A stretch of DNA of 64,000 nt from Changshengia sp963803165. GTDB lineage: Bacteria; Chloroflexota; Dormibacteria; Aeolococcales; Aeolococcaceae. The notes under the pieces were generated by a model. That model did not search any database. It saw nothing but the letters and a program-made list of their open reading frames with translations, and had not been told where the DNA came from. The position numbers were made by a program, and so were the translations under genes. The stretch spans positions 248,001 to 312,000 of the forward strand of contig CAWDLK010000003.1 of NCBI GenBank assembly GCA_963803165.1, read 5' to 3'. Below are positions 41,370-49,541 of the stretch, piece after piece; position 1 is the first letter of the stretch, and each line of letters starts with the position of its first letter.

Positions 41370-43003
41370 GCTACGACACCCTCGGCATGATCCGGCGCGG
41401 CTGGCAGGAGGTGGCGGCCACGGTGGCGCCCCAGGTCTCGGGTCTGGCCGAGCTGCTCGACCACCGGCTCGCCGAGGCGACCCGTCTGGGCCGCCTGGAC
41501 GAGGCCAACCTCCTCTCCATCGTCGACGCCGCCACCCAGCTGGCCGCCAACTCGGGAGCGGTGGAGGTCGCCCCGGCCCTCAGCAAGCGGCTGCGCCGGC
41601 ACGTCTACGAGTACCTCCTCTCCCTGGACGCCGCCGCCGACGCGGGCACGAGCCGCCCGGCGGGTCAGACGGAGTCCCCGGACGGCCGCGGCATGCTGAT
41701 CGGAGCCGAGGAGGTCGTCGCGCTCCGGCGAGGCCAATCCCTCGACCCGGGGGCCGCCGCCCCCGAACCCGACGGCGACCGGGTCCGGTGGTTCGATCCC
41801 AGCGCGGTCCTGTCCGCCGAGGGGGAGGGTGGGAGGCTGGCGGCACAGCCGCGGGCGCCCACGCCGCCACAGTTCAGCTTCCACATCGGCGACCCGGACG
41901 ACCTCAGCTCCAACCACGGTCCCCATGAGAGCGCGGCAGCCCCCGGGGCGGGCGCAGGGGGCGGCGACTACTTCGAGGGGGAGGGCGCCCCCACCGCCGG
42001 AGGCGGCGGGGCCGGCCCACGCCGCGCCTCCTTCGCCGATCCGTCGACCTGGCCCAAGCCGGCACCTCCCGCGCTCCGCGGCGTCCGCGACCTGCCCGCC
42101 GTCGACCCCGGCCTCGGAGACGCCGCGCCCCCGACGAACGGCTCCCCGTTCGCCCTCGCGGATGGCGCCCAGTTCCAGGACGTGGGCAGCTGGCCGCCGG
42201 TCCGGCCCCTGGACGGGGTGCCCCGCGGCGGGTTCGAGGACGCGGGGCGATGGTCCTCGCGCTGGCCCGGCGCGGAAGCCCCGCCCCTCACTCTGCCGGA
42301 CGGCGCCGACCCGGGCGCGGCTGCGGACCCGGGCATCGCCGAGTTCGGACCGGCCGAGCTGCAGCCCCACCCCGACCTGCGTGAGAGCTGGCGCGACGCG
42401 TCCGCGGGGTGGCTCGCCGGACCCGACACGGCCGTCGCGGGGTATGGACCCACCGAGGCGCAGCCCGCCTGGTCGGTACGGCAGCCCGAGGCGGTGGAGC
42501 TCCACCGCACCGCCCTGGCGGGGGGCTTCGGAGAGCTGCCGGCGGCGCCGCTCGTCGACGTCCCGGAGAGCGACGTCGTCGCACTCCGCGCCGCCGTCAA
42601 CGAGAAGCTCCGCAAGAAGCGGTGCGACGACGCCGCCGCGGTGCTCCAGCAGGCCGCGCAGGAGCTGGGCGGGGAGGCGGTCGCCGAGCTCGCCCTCGAC
42701 GCCGGCGACCGCTGCCGAACCCTGGGCAAGCGCAACGCCGCGCTCAACTGCTACCTGGCGGCGTCCCGGGCCGACCCGGTCTACGAACCGCCGCTCGCCC
42801 GCCTCGCCGACATCTGCATCGACGATCAGGACATCGACCTGGCGGTCTCCTACCTGGAGCGCATCGCGCGCCTCACCCGGCTCCGCGGCGACACCCGCGG
42901 CGCGCTGCGGATCTACCGTAAGATCGCGACCATAGCGCCCTATCGCGACGACGTCCTGGAGATGCTGATGCGAGCCCAGGCCACGGGACGGATCGACCCA
43001 TGA
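41366..43003 (+). CDS. TPR-type protein coupled to the SipW-like peptidase
   Basis: 545 residues. N-terminal helical domain (GWQEVAATVAPQ to LRRHVYEYLLSL, about 1-95), a long Pro/Gly/Ala-rich disordered middle (about 100-390), and C-terminal TPR-like helices (KRCDDAAAVLQQAAQEL, GKRNAALNCYLAASRADPVY, DIDLAVSYLERIARL, ALRIYRKIATIAPYRDD). No signal peptide, so cytoplasmic. Overlaps the peptidase stop (ATGA) and precedes cpaB by 167 bases. A scaffold linking secretion or pilus machinery is a reasonable inference; no experiment-based family is recognised. Confidence 0.72.
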   Translation: MSYDTLGMIRRGWQEVAATVAPQVSGLAELLDHRLAEATRLGRLDEANLLSIVDAATQLAANSGAVEVAPALSKRLRRHVYEYLLSLDAAADAGTSRPAGQTESPDGRGMLIGAEEVVALRRGQSLDPGAAAPEPDGDRVRWFDPSAVLSAEGEGGRLAAQPRAPTPPQFSFHIGDPDDLSSNHGPHESAAAPGAGAGGGDYFEGEGAPTAGGGGAGPRRASFADPSTWPKPAPPALRGVRDLPAVDPGLGDAAPPTNGSPFALADGAQFQDVGSWPPVRPLDGVPRGGFEDAGRWSSRWPGAEAPPLTLPDGADPGAAADPGIAEFGPAELQPHPDLRESWRDASAGWLAGPDTAVAGYGPTEAQPAWSVRQPEAVELHRTALAGGFGELPAAPLVDVPESDVVALRAAVNEKLRKKRCDDAAAVLQQAAQELGGEAVAELALDAGDRCRTLGKRNAALNCYLAASRADPVYEPPLARLADICIDDQDIDLAVSYLERIARLTRLRGDTRGALRIYRKIATIAPYRDDVLEMLMRAQATGRIDP

Positions 43004-43170
43004 GGCCAGGCACCCGGGAGGGAGAAGGCGAACCCATTTGTTACCGGACAGTAACGCCCGAGCGGTCCGCCTCGGTCACACTCGGGCGACAGACTTCCGC
43101 CGAACCAACCGTGTCTCGCGCCGCACCCGACCCGGGTTGATGACGGCGCGGTCCCAGCAGAGGAAAGCAA

Positions 43171-44079
43171 GTGGCGATCCCCTCCAACCGACCTCAGAAT
43201 CGAATCCTCCTCGTCGGCGGCATCCTCTTTGCCCTGCTGGCGGGCGTGGTGGTCTACCTGGCCGTCTCCAAGTCGTCGCCTTCGGCCAGCTCGACCCCGA
43301 CCGTCCCGGTGGTGGTGGCCTCCACCACCATCAACGCCGGCTCGCAGCTCTCGGCGGCCAATCTCATCAGCCGCCCCTACCCCGAGCAGGATGTTCCGGC
43401 TGATTCCTTCACGGCTCCCAGCCAGCTGATCGGCAAGACCATCCCGACCACCATCAGCGCCGGGACGCCGATCACCCAGCAGCTGCTCAACTCCACCAGC
43501 CCCGAGACCGGCACGGCGGCCAACACCGCCACCCCGTTCACCATCGCCGAGGGGTACGTGGCTCTGGCGATCCCCGCCACCGGCAGCGCCGGCGGCAGCT
43601 CGGTCGACCAGATGACGGTGGGCTACTACGTCCAGACCGGCGACCAGATCGACATCCTCGTCGAGCTGGGCGGCTCGACGACCACCAGCTACGCGGTGGA
43701 CTACGCCTTCCAGGACGTCCCGGTGCTGGCAGTCGGCTACGCATCGGGGGGCACGGCGTCGCCGAGCGCCTCCCCGGCCGCCACCACCCTCCCGGTGCCC
43801 TCCTACTTCGTCGTGGAGATGCCCCGCTACGAGGCCGAGATGATGACCGCCGTCCTCTCAGGCAACTTCGCCCAGTCGAGCGGCTCGCCGGCAACGGCCG
43901 GCAACCCGCCGGTGGTCCTCAAGTACGTCCTCCGTCCCTCCGCCGACTACGGCAAGTTCACGGTCGACAATGCGGTCACCCCGCACACCGTGACCTTCAC
44001 GCCCAACATCATCAACCTGCCCTCGGGTGACACCGAGCCGGTGACCCCGTCGCAGCTGGCGCAGGCGCTCGGCGGATGA
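43171..44079 (+). CDS. cpaB: Tad pilus assembly protein CpaB/RcpC
   Basis: 302 residues. One N-terminal membrane helix (ILLVGGILFALLAGVVVYLAV), then an SAF domain: VPVVVASTTINAGSQLSAANL, LIGKTIPTTISAGTPITQQLL, and the RcpC part with GDQIDILVEL. In diderms RcpC is periplasmic and helps the secretin; here it is likely on the outer face of the membrane. GTG start 43171 follows AGAGGAAAG. Upstream lies GTTAC-6-GTAAC inverted repeat at about 43039. Followed by tadB 37 bases later. Confidence 0.88.
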   Translation: MAIPSNRPQNRILLVGGILFALLAGVVVYLAVSKSSPSASSTPTVPVVVASTTINAGSQLSAANLISRPYPEQDVPADSFTAPSQLIGKTIPTTISAGTPITQQLLNSTSPETGTAANTATPFTIAEGYVALAIPATGSAGGSSVDQMTVGYYVQTGDQIDILVELGGSTTTSYAVDYAFQDVPVLAVGYASGGTASPSASPAATTLPVPSYFVVEMPRYEAEMMTAVLSGNFAQSSGSPATAGNPPVVLKYVLRPSADYGKFTVDNAVTPHTVTFTPNIINLPSGDTEPVTPSQLAQALGG

Positions 44080-44116
44080 TGAGCCGAGGAGCGCCCGAGG
44101 CCTCATCCCACCCGCG

Positions 44117-45097
44117 ATGAGCGACTTCCTGCCCCTGCTCGCCGCCATCCTGGTGGCCTGCACGCTGCTCTGCTGGGTCGCCCTGATCGCCGCCCGATCC
44201 CACACCGAGGCCGACGAGGTTGCCAAGCGGCTGAGCGCCTTCATGGGCGGTCAGCGCCCGCCCCAGCCGGAGCGGGTGCGCAGCGGCAACCCGCTCCGCG
44301 ACCTGCTCGACAGCTTCACCGACGCCATCAACCCGCTGATGGCACGCGGGTCCTACGCCGGCAAGCTGGCCGAGGACCTGCAGAAGGCCGGGCTGCGGAT
44401 GAAGCCGTCCGAGTGGATGCTGATCGTCGCCGGCGTGGGGGTCGGGGTCGGAGGCATCTTCTGGCTGCGCTTCGGCACCTTCCTCGCCTTCATCCCGTGC
44501 CCGATCGTGATCTGGGTGGCGAGCGGCATCTTCCTCCGGCTTCGCCAGTCCCGGCGCACCCGGGCTTTCGAGGCGCAGCTGGGCGACACCATCATCCTGC
44601 TGAGCAACGCGCTGAAGGCGGGCCTCTCCTTTGCCCAGGCGATGAGCACGGTGGCCAAGAACGCCTCCCCACCGATCTCCGAGGAGTTCGGCCGGGCCAC
44701 CCGCGAAATCGCCCTCGGCATCCCCGTCGACGACGCCCTCCAGCACATGGTGCAGCGCAACCGGTCCGAGGACTTCGACCTGATGGTCACGGCGGTGCAG
44801 ATCCAGCGCGTGGTCGGCGGCAACCTGGCCGAGATCCTGGACACCATCGCCTACACCATTCGGGAGCGGGTGCGCATCCACGGTGAGATTCGCACCATCA
44901 CAGCCCAGGCTCGGATGTCGGGGATGATCATCACCCTGCTGCCGGTCGGTCTCGCCCTCTTCCTCTTCTTCCTGCAGCCGAGCTACTTCGCGCCGATGGT
45001 CAAGCAGACACTGGGCTGGGTGATGCTGGGGGCGGGAGCCTTCAGCATCCTGGTGGGCACCGCGATCATCCAGAAGATCGTCAGGATCCAGGTATGA
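44117..45097 (+). CDS. tadB: Tad pilus platform protein TadB
   Basis: 326 residues, type II secretion F domain. An N-terminal helix (LLAAILVACTLLCWVALIAA), two helices around 100-140, cytoplasmic domain with QLGDTIILLSNALKAGLSFAQA and the conserved GIPVDDALQHMVQR, IQRVVGGNLAEILDTIA, and two C-terminal helices. It forms the inner-membrane platform with TadC on which CpaF acts. ATGA overlap with tadC indicates tight coupling. Confidence 0.92.
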   Translation: MSDFLPLLAAILVACTLLCWVALIAARSHTEADEVAKRLSAFMGGQRPPQPERVRSGNPLRDLLDSFTDAINPLMARGSYAGKLAEDLQKAGLRMKPSEWMLIVAGVGVGVGGIFWLRFGTFLAFIPCPIVIWVASGIFLRLRQSRRTRAFEAQLGDTIILLSNALKAGLSFAQAMSTVAKNASPPISEEFGRATREIALGIPVDDALQHMVQRNRSEDFDLMVTAVQIQRVVGGNLAEILDTIAYTIRERVRIHGEIRTITAQARMSGMIITLLPVGLALFLFFLQPSYFAPMVKQTLGWVMLGAGAFSILVGTAIIQKIVRIQV

Positions 45098-46026
45098 TCG
45101 CCGCGCTCGCCGGAGTCCTGGTCGCCTGCGCCGTCACCCTGCTCGTGCTCTGGGGGGTCGCGGCGCGCTCTCCGCAGGCTGACCTCCTCGAGGCGCGGCT
45201 CGCCCAGTTCACCGAGTCCGGGCGCGCCGTTCAAAGCCTGGCCGAGGTGGAGATGACGCTGCCCTTCTTCGAGCGCGTCCTCCGACCGACCCTCGACCGC
45301 TGGGGCCGGCGACTCACCGCGCGCAACAGCCAGCAGCGCACCCAGGCGCTGCAGGAGAAGCTCAACCTCGCCGGCAGGCCGTGGGGGCTCACCGTGGGCG
45401 GCTTCCTGGTGCTGCGGATCATCTCGGTGATCCTGTTCGGCTTTGTGGGCCTGGCCGCGAGCGCGCTGCTCGCGCTGACCATGCCGGGGCTCCTCCTCGG
45501 CCCGGTGGTCGGGATGGTGGTCGGTTATCTGGCCCCGGACGCGGAGCTGTCGCGCCGGATCCGCACCCGGCAGAAGGACATCCTCCTCGCCCTGCCGTCG
45601 GCCCTCGACCTGCTCACCATCAGCGTCGAGGCCGGTCTCGGCTTCGACGCCGCCCTCGGCCGCGTGTGCGAGAAGTACCACAACGCACTGGCCGCCGAGT
45701 TCAACCAGGCTCTCAACGAGATCCGCCTCGGACGACCCCGCCTGGAGGCGCTCGACGACATGGCGCGCCGCAACCGGGTCGACGAGCTGAACAGCTTCAT
45801 CCAGGCGGTGATCCAGTCGGAGCAGCTCGGCGTCGGCATCGCCAACGTGCTGCGCATCCAGTCCGAGGAGATCCGGCGCCGGCGCCGTCAGCGCGCCGAG
45901 GAGCAGGGGCAGAAGGCTCCGCTGAAGATGCTCTTCCCGATGGCCTGCTGCATCTTCCCCACCCTCTTCGTGGTCCTGCTCGGCCCAGCCGCCCTCCAGG
46001 TCCTCTCGGAGTTCGGACCGCACTGA
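45094..46026 (+). CDS. tadC: Tad pilus platform protein TadC
   Basis: 310 residues, the second platform protein, paralogous to TadB. N-terminal helix LVACAVTLLVLWGVAA, helices at about 110-150, a cytoplasmic F domain (ALPSALDLLTISVEAGLGFDAAL, IRLGRPRLEALDDMARR, QSEQLGVGIANVLRIQ), and a C-terminal helix MLFPMACCIFPTLFVVLLG. It starts within the tadB stop. No tadE/tadF pseudopilin, prepilin peptidase or secretin gene follows; the next gene is on the other strand. Confidence 0.92.
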   Translation: MIAALAGVLVACAVTLLVLWGVAARSPQADLLEARLAQFTESGRAVQSLAEVEMTLPFFERVLRPTLDRWGRRLTARNSQQRTQALQEKLNLAGRPWGLTVGGFLVLRIISVILFGFVGLAASALLALTMPGLLLGPVVGMVVGYLAPDAELSRRIRTRQKDILLALPSALDLLTISVEAGLGFDAALGRVCEKYHNALAAEFNQALNEIRLGRPRLEALDDMARRNRVDELNSFIQAVIQSEQLGVGIANVLRIQSEEIRRRRRQRAEEQGQKAPLKMLFPMACCIFPTLFVVLLGPAALQVLSEFGPH

Positions 46027-46063
46027 GCGAGGTGCCCGGCTCGCCGGGAGAGGGGCACGGGCC

Positions 46064-46912
46064 TCAGCCCGAGCGGATGGCCTCCAGCACCGCGAGCGCC
46101 TCGTCGAGCAGGCGCTCGAAACGGATCCGCCACCGCTCGCGGAGCACGGGGCTGGACCGATACGCGGCCGGACCCGGGAGCTGGTCGCGGCGGAGCTGCT
46201 CGCGAAGGTGGACGATGTCGACCTCGAGCTCGGTGAGCCCGAGCCGGGCGACCAGGCGGACCGCCGCTCCGACCCTGACCAGCTCGCCGGACAGCAGCCA
46301 GTCGCGGACCGCGGCGACCAGGCCCTCGCGTCCGTCCCCGGCGATCGACCGCGCGTAGACGAGCAGGTCGGCCTCCAGGGCGTCTGCAGCGTCCTCCAGG
46401 CGGCGCTCGAAGGCGGCCAGGATCGCGTCCCTCGTGCCCTGATGGGCGAGCACCGCGGCGAGGCCGGGAGCGACCCTGCCGAGGAGGAGCTTCTCGAACG
46501 GGGTGAACTCCACGTAGCCGATCCGCTCCGCGGCGATCGAGACGATCCAGGGGCTGCCGTCGTGGCGGAGCAGGCAGAGGTTCTCGGGCCGCTGGGGCTG
46601 CTGCCAGGCGTAGAGCCCGGGCGCCTCGCCGAGCACGTCGACGCACTCCTGGCTCAGCTCGTAGCGCAGCCGCCTGAGCTCGCCGCTCCGGGTCTCGGAG
46701 CGCAACTGGGAGGCGAGCCGCTCCAGGACCTCCTCTCCGGGGGCGTCGAGGTCGCGGCCGCCGTCGACGCTGAGGACCGCGGTGTCGCACTGGGAGCGGG
46801 CGCAGAGGAGCAGGGCGCGGTAGTCGTCGCCGGTGGGCTCGTCCACCAGGTCGTAGGTCTTGCGACCGGAGACGTCGACGCCGCTGAGGCGGGCGATGAA
46901 GCTCCTTTCCAT
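46064..46912 (-). CDS. Unrecognised cytoplasmic protein near tad genes
   Basis: 282 residues from ATG 46912 (GAGGAG 10 bases upstream). N-terminal alpha/beta region (FIARLSGVDVSGRKTYDLV), LCARSQCDTAVLSVDGGRD, then a long helical part (LERLASQLRSETRSGELRRL, AAFERRLEDAADALEADLLV). No membrane segments. Convergent with tadC. I cannot assign a family; the even composition and codon bias suggest that it is real. Confidence 0.6.
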   Translation of the reverse strand: MERSFIARLSGVDVSGRKTYDLVDEPTGDDYRALLLCARSQCDTAVLSVDGGRDLDAPGEEVLERLASQLRSETRSGELRRLRYELSQECVDVLGEAPGLYAWQQPQRPENLCLLRHDGSPWIVSIAAERIGYVEFTPFEKLLLGRVAPGLAAVLAHQGTRDAILAAFERRLEDAADALEADLLVYARSIAGDGREGLVAAVRDWLLSGELVRVGAAVRLVARLGLTELEVDIVHLREQLRRDQLPGPAAYRSSPVLRERWRIRFERLLDEALAVLEAIRSG

Positions 46913-47097
46913 GCTCCTGACCGGGCTCCTCACGGATGACCTGCCGAGCGGCCTGGCCGCGATGGTAACAGGGGCCGGACCGATCTACAGCCACCTTCCC
47001 GCCCTCATCCCGGGGATGGCCCCCCAGCCACGGCGCCGTCACAGACTCGTTGGCGTCCAGTCGCAGGCGCGCCTCGCGTGCTACGTTGCCGGCTGCC

Positions 47098-47664
47098 GTG
47101 CCAGGGTACGGGCTCAACGAGGCCACTGCCGACTTCGTCCTCGTCATCGTCGTGGGCGTCAACTGCTGGTTGGGTTGGCGCTACGGCCTGGTCCGGCGCG
47201 CCATCGCCTTCGCCGCCGTCTACGGCGCCACCCTCTCCGCCTACTACGTCGGCAACCCGCTGGCCTCGACGGTCACCACCGGGGGCCTGGTGGCCAACGC
47301 CTGGGCGTTCGTGGCCGTCTTCGGCGTCGCCGTGCTGATGATCGAGGTCCTCGCCGCGCTCTACTCCGACACCATTCAGAAGGCGGTGGTCATCGTCTTC
47401 GACCGAGCCGCCGGCCTGGCCGCCGGCCTCCTGGTGGGAGCCCTCGAGCTCGGCGTGCTCCTGCTGGTGGCCCAGGCGGTCGCCAACGCTCCGCCGTCGA
47501 CATCGACCGCTTCGACGGTGGACCGCACCACGGTGGTGGTCGCGGCCGACAACGGCGTGCTGACCCAGGTCATCGTCCGCCTGGAGCCGGGGATGCAGAC
47601 CCTGCTCGGCCCCGCGCTCCCCGGCAACGTGCAGGATCGCCTGGACGGGAACGCCACCACCTGA
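47098..47664 (+). CDS. CvpA-like four-helix membrane protein
   Basis: 188 residues with four membrane helices (ADFVLVIVVGVNCWLGW, IAFAAVYGATLSAYYV, AWAFVAVFGVAVLMIEVLAAL, AAGLLVGALELGVLLLVAQAV), matching the topology and size of the CvpA family. The small soluble tail has LTQVIVRLEPGMQTLLGP. The start GTG 47098 is tentative; TACGTT lies 10 bases before it and no ribosome binding site is seen. An upstream ATG (47050) in frame adds Arg-rich sequence. Convergent with the response regulator gene 6 bases away. Confidence 0.65.
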   Translation: MPGYGLNEATADFVLVIVVGVNCWLGWRYGLVRRAIAFAAVYGATLSAYYVGNPLASTVTTGGLVANAWAFVAVFGVAVLMIEVLAALYSDTIQKAVVIVFDRAAGLAAGLLVGALELGVLLLVAQAVANAPPSTSTASTVDRTTVVVAADNGVLTQVIVRLEPGMQTLLGPALPGNVQDRLDGNATT

Positions 47665-47669
47665 TCCGG

Positions 47670-48083
47670 TCAGGCCGAGGGCGGATGCTCCGGCGGGGCG
47701 GGCACCGGCTGGTCGGAGCCGAAGAACGATCTCACCACCGACCCGAGCCCGACCAGGTTGAACGGCTTGGTGATGAGGTGGTTGGCGCCGGCGAGGCGGG
47801 CGCGCTCGACGTCGTCGTCCCCGGAGAGGGCGCTGAACATCAGAACGGGAATCTCCGCCGTCTCGGGATTGCCGCGGATCCGCCGGCACGCCTCCAGCCC
47901 GTCCATCCCCGGCATCATGATGTCGAGGATGATCAGGTCGGGCCGCTGGGCATCCACCTCACGGAGGCCCTCCTCCCCGTTGGAGGCCGTCCTGACCTCG
48001 TAGCCCTCGATGCCCAGGTACATCTCCACGATGTGGAGGAGCCGGGGATCGTCGTCGACGACGAGGATGCGACGCTGGCTCAC
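47670..48083 (-). CDS. Single-domain response regulator
   Basis: 137 residues: a complete receiver with VVDDDP, phospho-Asp in LIILDIMMPG, Ser in MFSALSG and Lys in ITKPFN, then a short Pro-rich tail. GTG 48083 is the start, with GGAG about 8 bases upstream. The frame stays open 150 codons further upstream but that sequence overlaps other features and looks non-coding. No kinase is adjacent; it could serve any of the kinases in the window. Confidence 0.85.
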   Translation of the reverse strand: MSQRRILVVDDDPRLLHIVEMYLGIEGYEVRTASNGEEGLREVDAQRPDLIILDIMMPGMDGLEACRRIRGNPETAEIPVLMFSALSGDDDVERARLAGANHLITKPFNLVGLGSVVRSFFGSDQPVPAPPEHPPSA

Positions 48084-48219
48084 GGCTGGAGCTCCGGCTC
48101 CGGCCCGGTCTGGGCGGGACGGGTGGTCGACATCACTCCTTCCGGGATGATCCTGGGCGGTTGGCACCGGCTGGCGGTGCCGGAGGGCACCAGGATAATG
48201 GAGGACGGCAGGCTTCTGA

Positions 48220-48984
48220 TCACCGGTCGCGCCCGGCGGGCTCGGCGGCGCTGTCACCCACTCCGACCCCGATCGCCTCCCGCTCCGTACGCCGCCGCAC
48301 ACCCTTGTCGATGATGCCGAGAAGGCGGCGGTTGAAGTCCCTGCGACGGTCGCTGTCCACCTCCGGGGGAGGGAGGGCACCGTGGAGCCGCTGGACGATC
48401 CAAGGCGGAGCGAGGCGTCCCACGACGGTGGTGTCGACCCGGACGGCGAGCTCCGCGTCCGCGCCCTCCTCGACCAGGAGCGACACCCGGAGGCTCCGTC
48501 CGGTGTGATCGACCAGCTTCCAGGCCCGCTCCCAGGCACGGCGGCGGTCGCTGCCGACGAAGACCAGATAGACGGGGTCGGTGACCAGCTGCACCGCTCC
48601 CTCCCCGGCCTCGGCGAGGAGCAGCTGGCGGATGTCCGCGTCCACCTCTCGGGCCACCCAGCTGACCAGCGAGGGGGCGCGCGTCTCCAGGTCGGGCATC
48701 GGCGCGGTGTGGCCGACGTACCCGACCGGCAACGCGCTCACCACCCCGGCGTGGCGCCGGCAGTAGACCCGCGTGTCGATGACCAGCCGGTGATCCGGGC
48801 ACCAGGCGGTCCGGCAGCCGTGGCCGCGCCGGTCCATGTACTCGCAGGCCACGCCCGTGAGGGCCCCGCAGCCCGGCTGGGTGCACGGCTGGTCACCGGG
48901 CAGGTCGCCGGCGAGGACGGAGGGGTGCCCCTCCGCGGCCCCGGGGGTCTGGACGGGCGCACTCGACCTGTTCGGCGAGGCCAT
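48220..48984 (-). CDS. Protein with Cys/His zinc-ribbon-like N-terminus
   Basis: 254 residues. Residues 33-82 carry a Cys/His cluster: CTQPGCG, ACEYM, GCRTAWCPDH, YCRRH, enough for one or two zinc sites, with spacing like small zinc ribbons. The rest is alpha/beta (GAVQLVTDPVYLVFVGSDRR, SLRVSLLVEEGADAELAVRV) and ends in an Arg-rich tail. The family was not recognised. Start ATG 48984 with AAGG upstream; an ATG at 49017 is the alternative. Divergent from the Flp pilin gene. Confidence 0.6.
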   Translation of the reverse strand: MASPNRSSAPVQTPGAAEGHPSVLAGDLPGDQPCTQPGCGALTGVACEYMDRRGHGCRTAWCPDHRLVIDTRVYCRRHAGVVSALPVGYVGHTAPMPDLETRAPSLVSWVAREVDADIRQLLLAEAGEGAVQLVTDPVYLVFVGSDRRRAWERAWKLVDHTGRSLRVSLLVEEGADAELAVRVDTTVVGRLAPPWIVQRLHGALPPPEVDSDRRRDFNRRLLGIIDKGVRRRTEREAIGVGVGDSAAEPAGRDR

Positions 48985-49227
48985 GACGGTGACCTTAGCA
49001 CCCGCCGACAGCTCCATCCGAGGCCTTCACCGAGCCGATGGGGGCGGCCGCCGGGCCTCCAGTCCGTCGCGCGAGACGCCCCCGACAACCCCCTCACTGC
49101 TGTGCGACCGGTTGTTACCGTCCCTTCGCACTTCCCGCATCTCAGGAAGCAGCGATCAGAGCATAGTTCGCAGAAGCCGCTCCCACCGCGGCCAGCCTAG
49201 GCTTCACAAGGAGGTGAAAGAGCCGAA

Positions 49228-49431
49228 ATGTTGAACGATCTGTACCAGCGCCTTCGTGGGCTCGTGGTCCGCAAGACCGAGCTCGAGGAAGACAAGGAGA
49301 AGGGGCAGGGCATGGTCGAGTACGCCCTGATCCTGGTCCTCATCGCCATCGTCGTCATCGTCATCCTGACCGTGGTTGGCCACCAAGTCAACAACATCTT
49401 CTCGAACATCAGCAGCACCCTGGGCTCGTAA
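49228..49431 (+). CDS. flp: Flp/Fap-type pilin
   Basis: 67 residues, major pilin of the Tad pilus. The prepilin cleavage region is KEKGQGMVEYALILV: cleavage after Gly leaves a mature chain with Glu at position 5 and Tyr at 6, the mark of Flp pilins. A single hydrophobic helix (ALILVLIAIVVIVILTVVG) is followed by a short soluble tail (NNIFSNISSTLGS). Leader about 26 residues. Strong AAGGAGGTG ribosome binding site, and a strong terminator after the stop: a highly expressed single-gene unit, as expected for a pilin. Confidence 0.95.
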   Translation: MLNDLYQRLRGLVVRKTELEEDKEKGQGMVEYALILVLIAIVVIVILTVVGHQVNNIFSNISSTLGS

Positions 49432-49449
49432 GCCACCAGGGCCTCGAGG

Positions 49450-49483
49450 AAAAGGGGAGCCGCATTCCGCGGCTCCCCTTTTT
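49450..49483 (+). terminator. Rho-independent terminator after flp
   Basis: AAAGGGGAGCCGC (49451-49463) pairs perfectly with its complement at 49469-49481 (loop ATTCC) and ends in TTTTT. The best terminator in the window. Confidence 0.95.
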
Positions 49484-49541
49484 CGCGTCCGCCTCCGGCC
49501 AGCGCTCTGCGGACAGCCGAAATCGGGGTTTTCGACGTACC

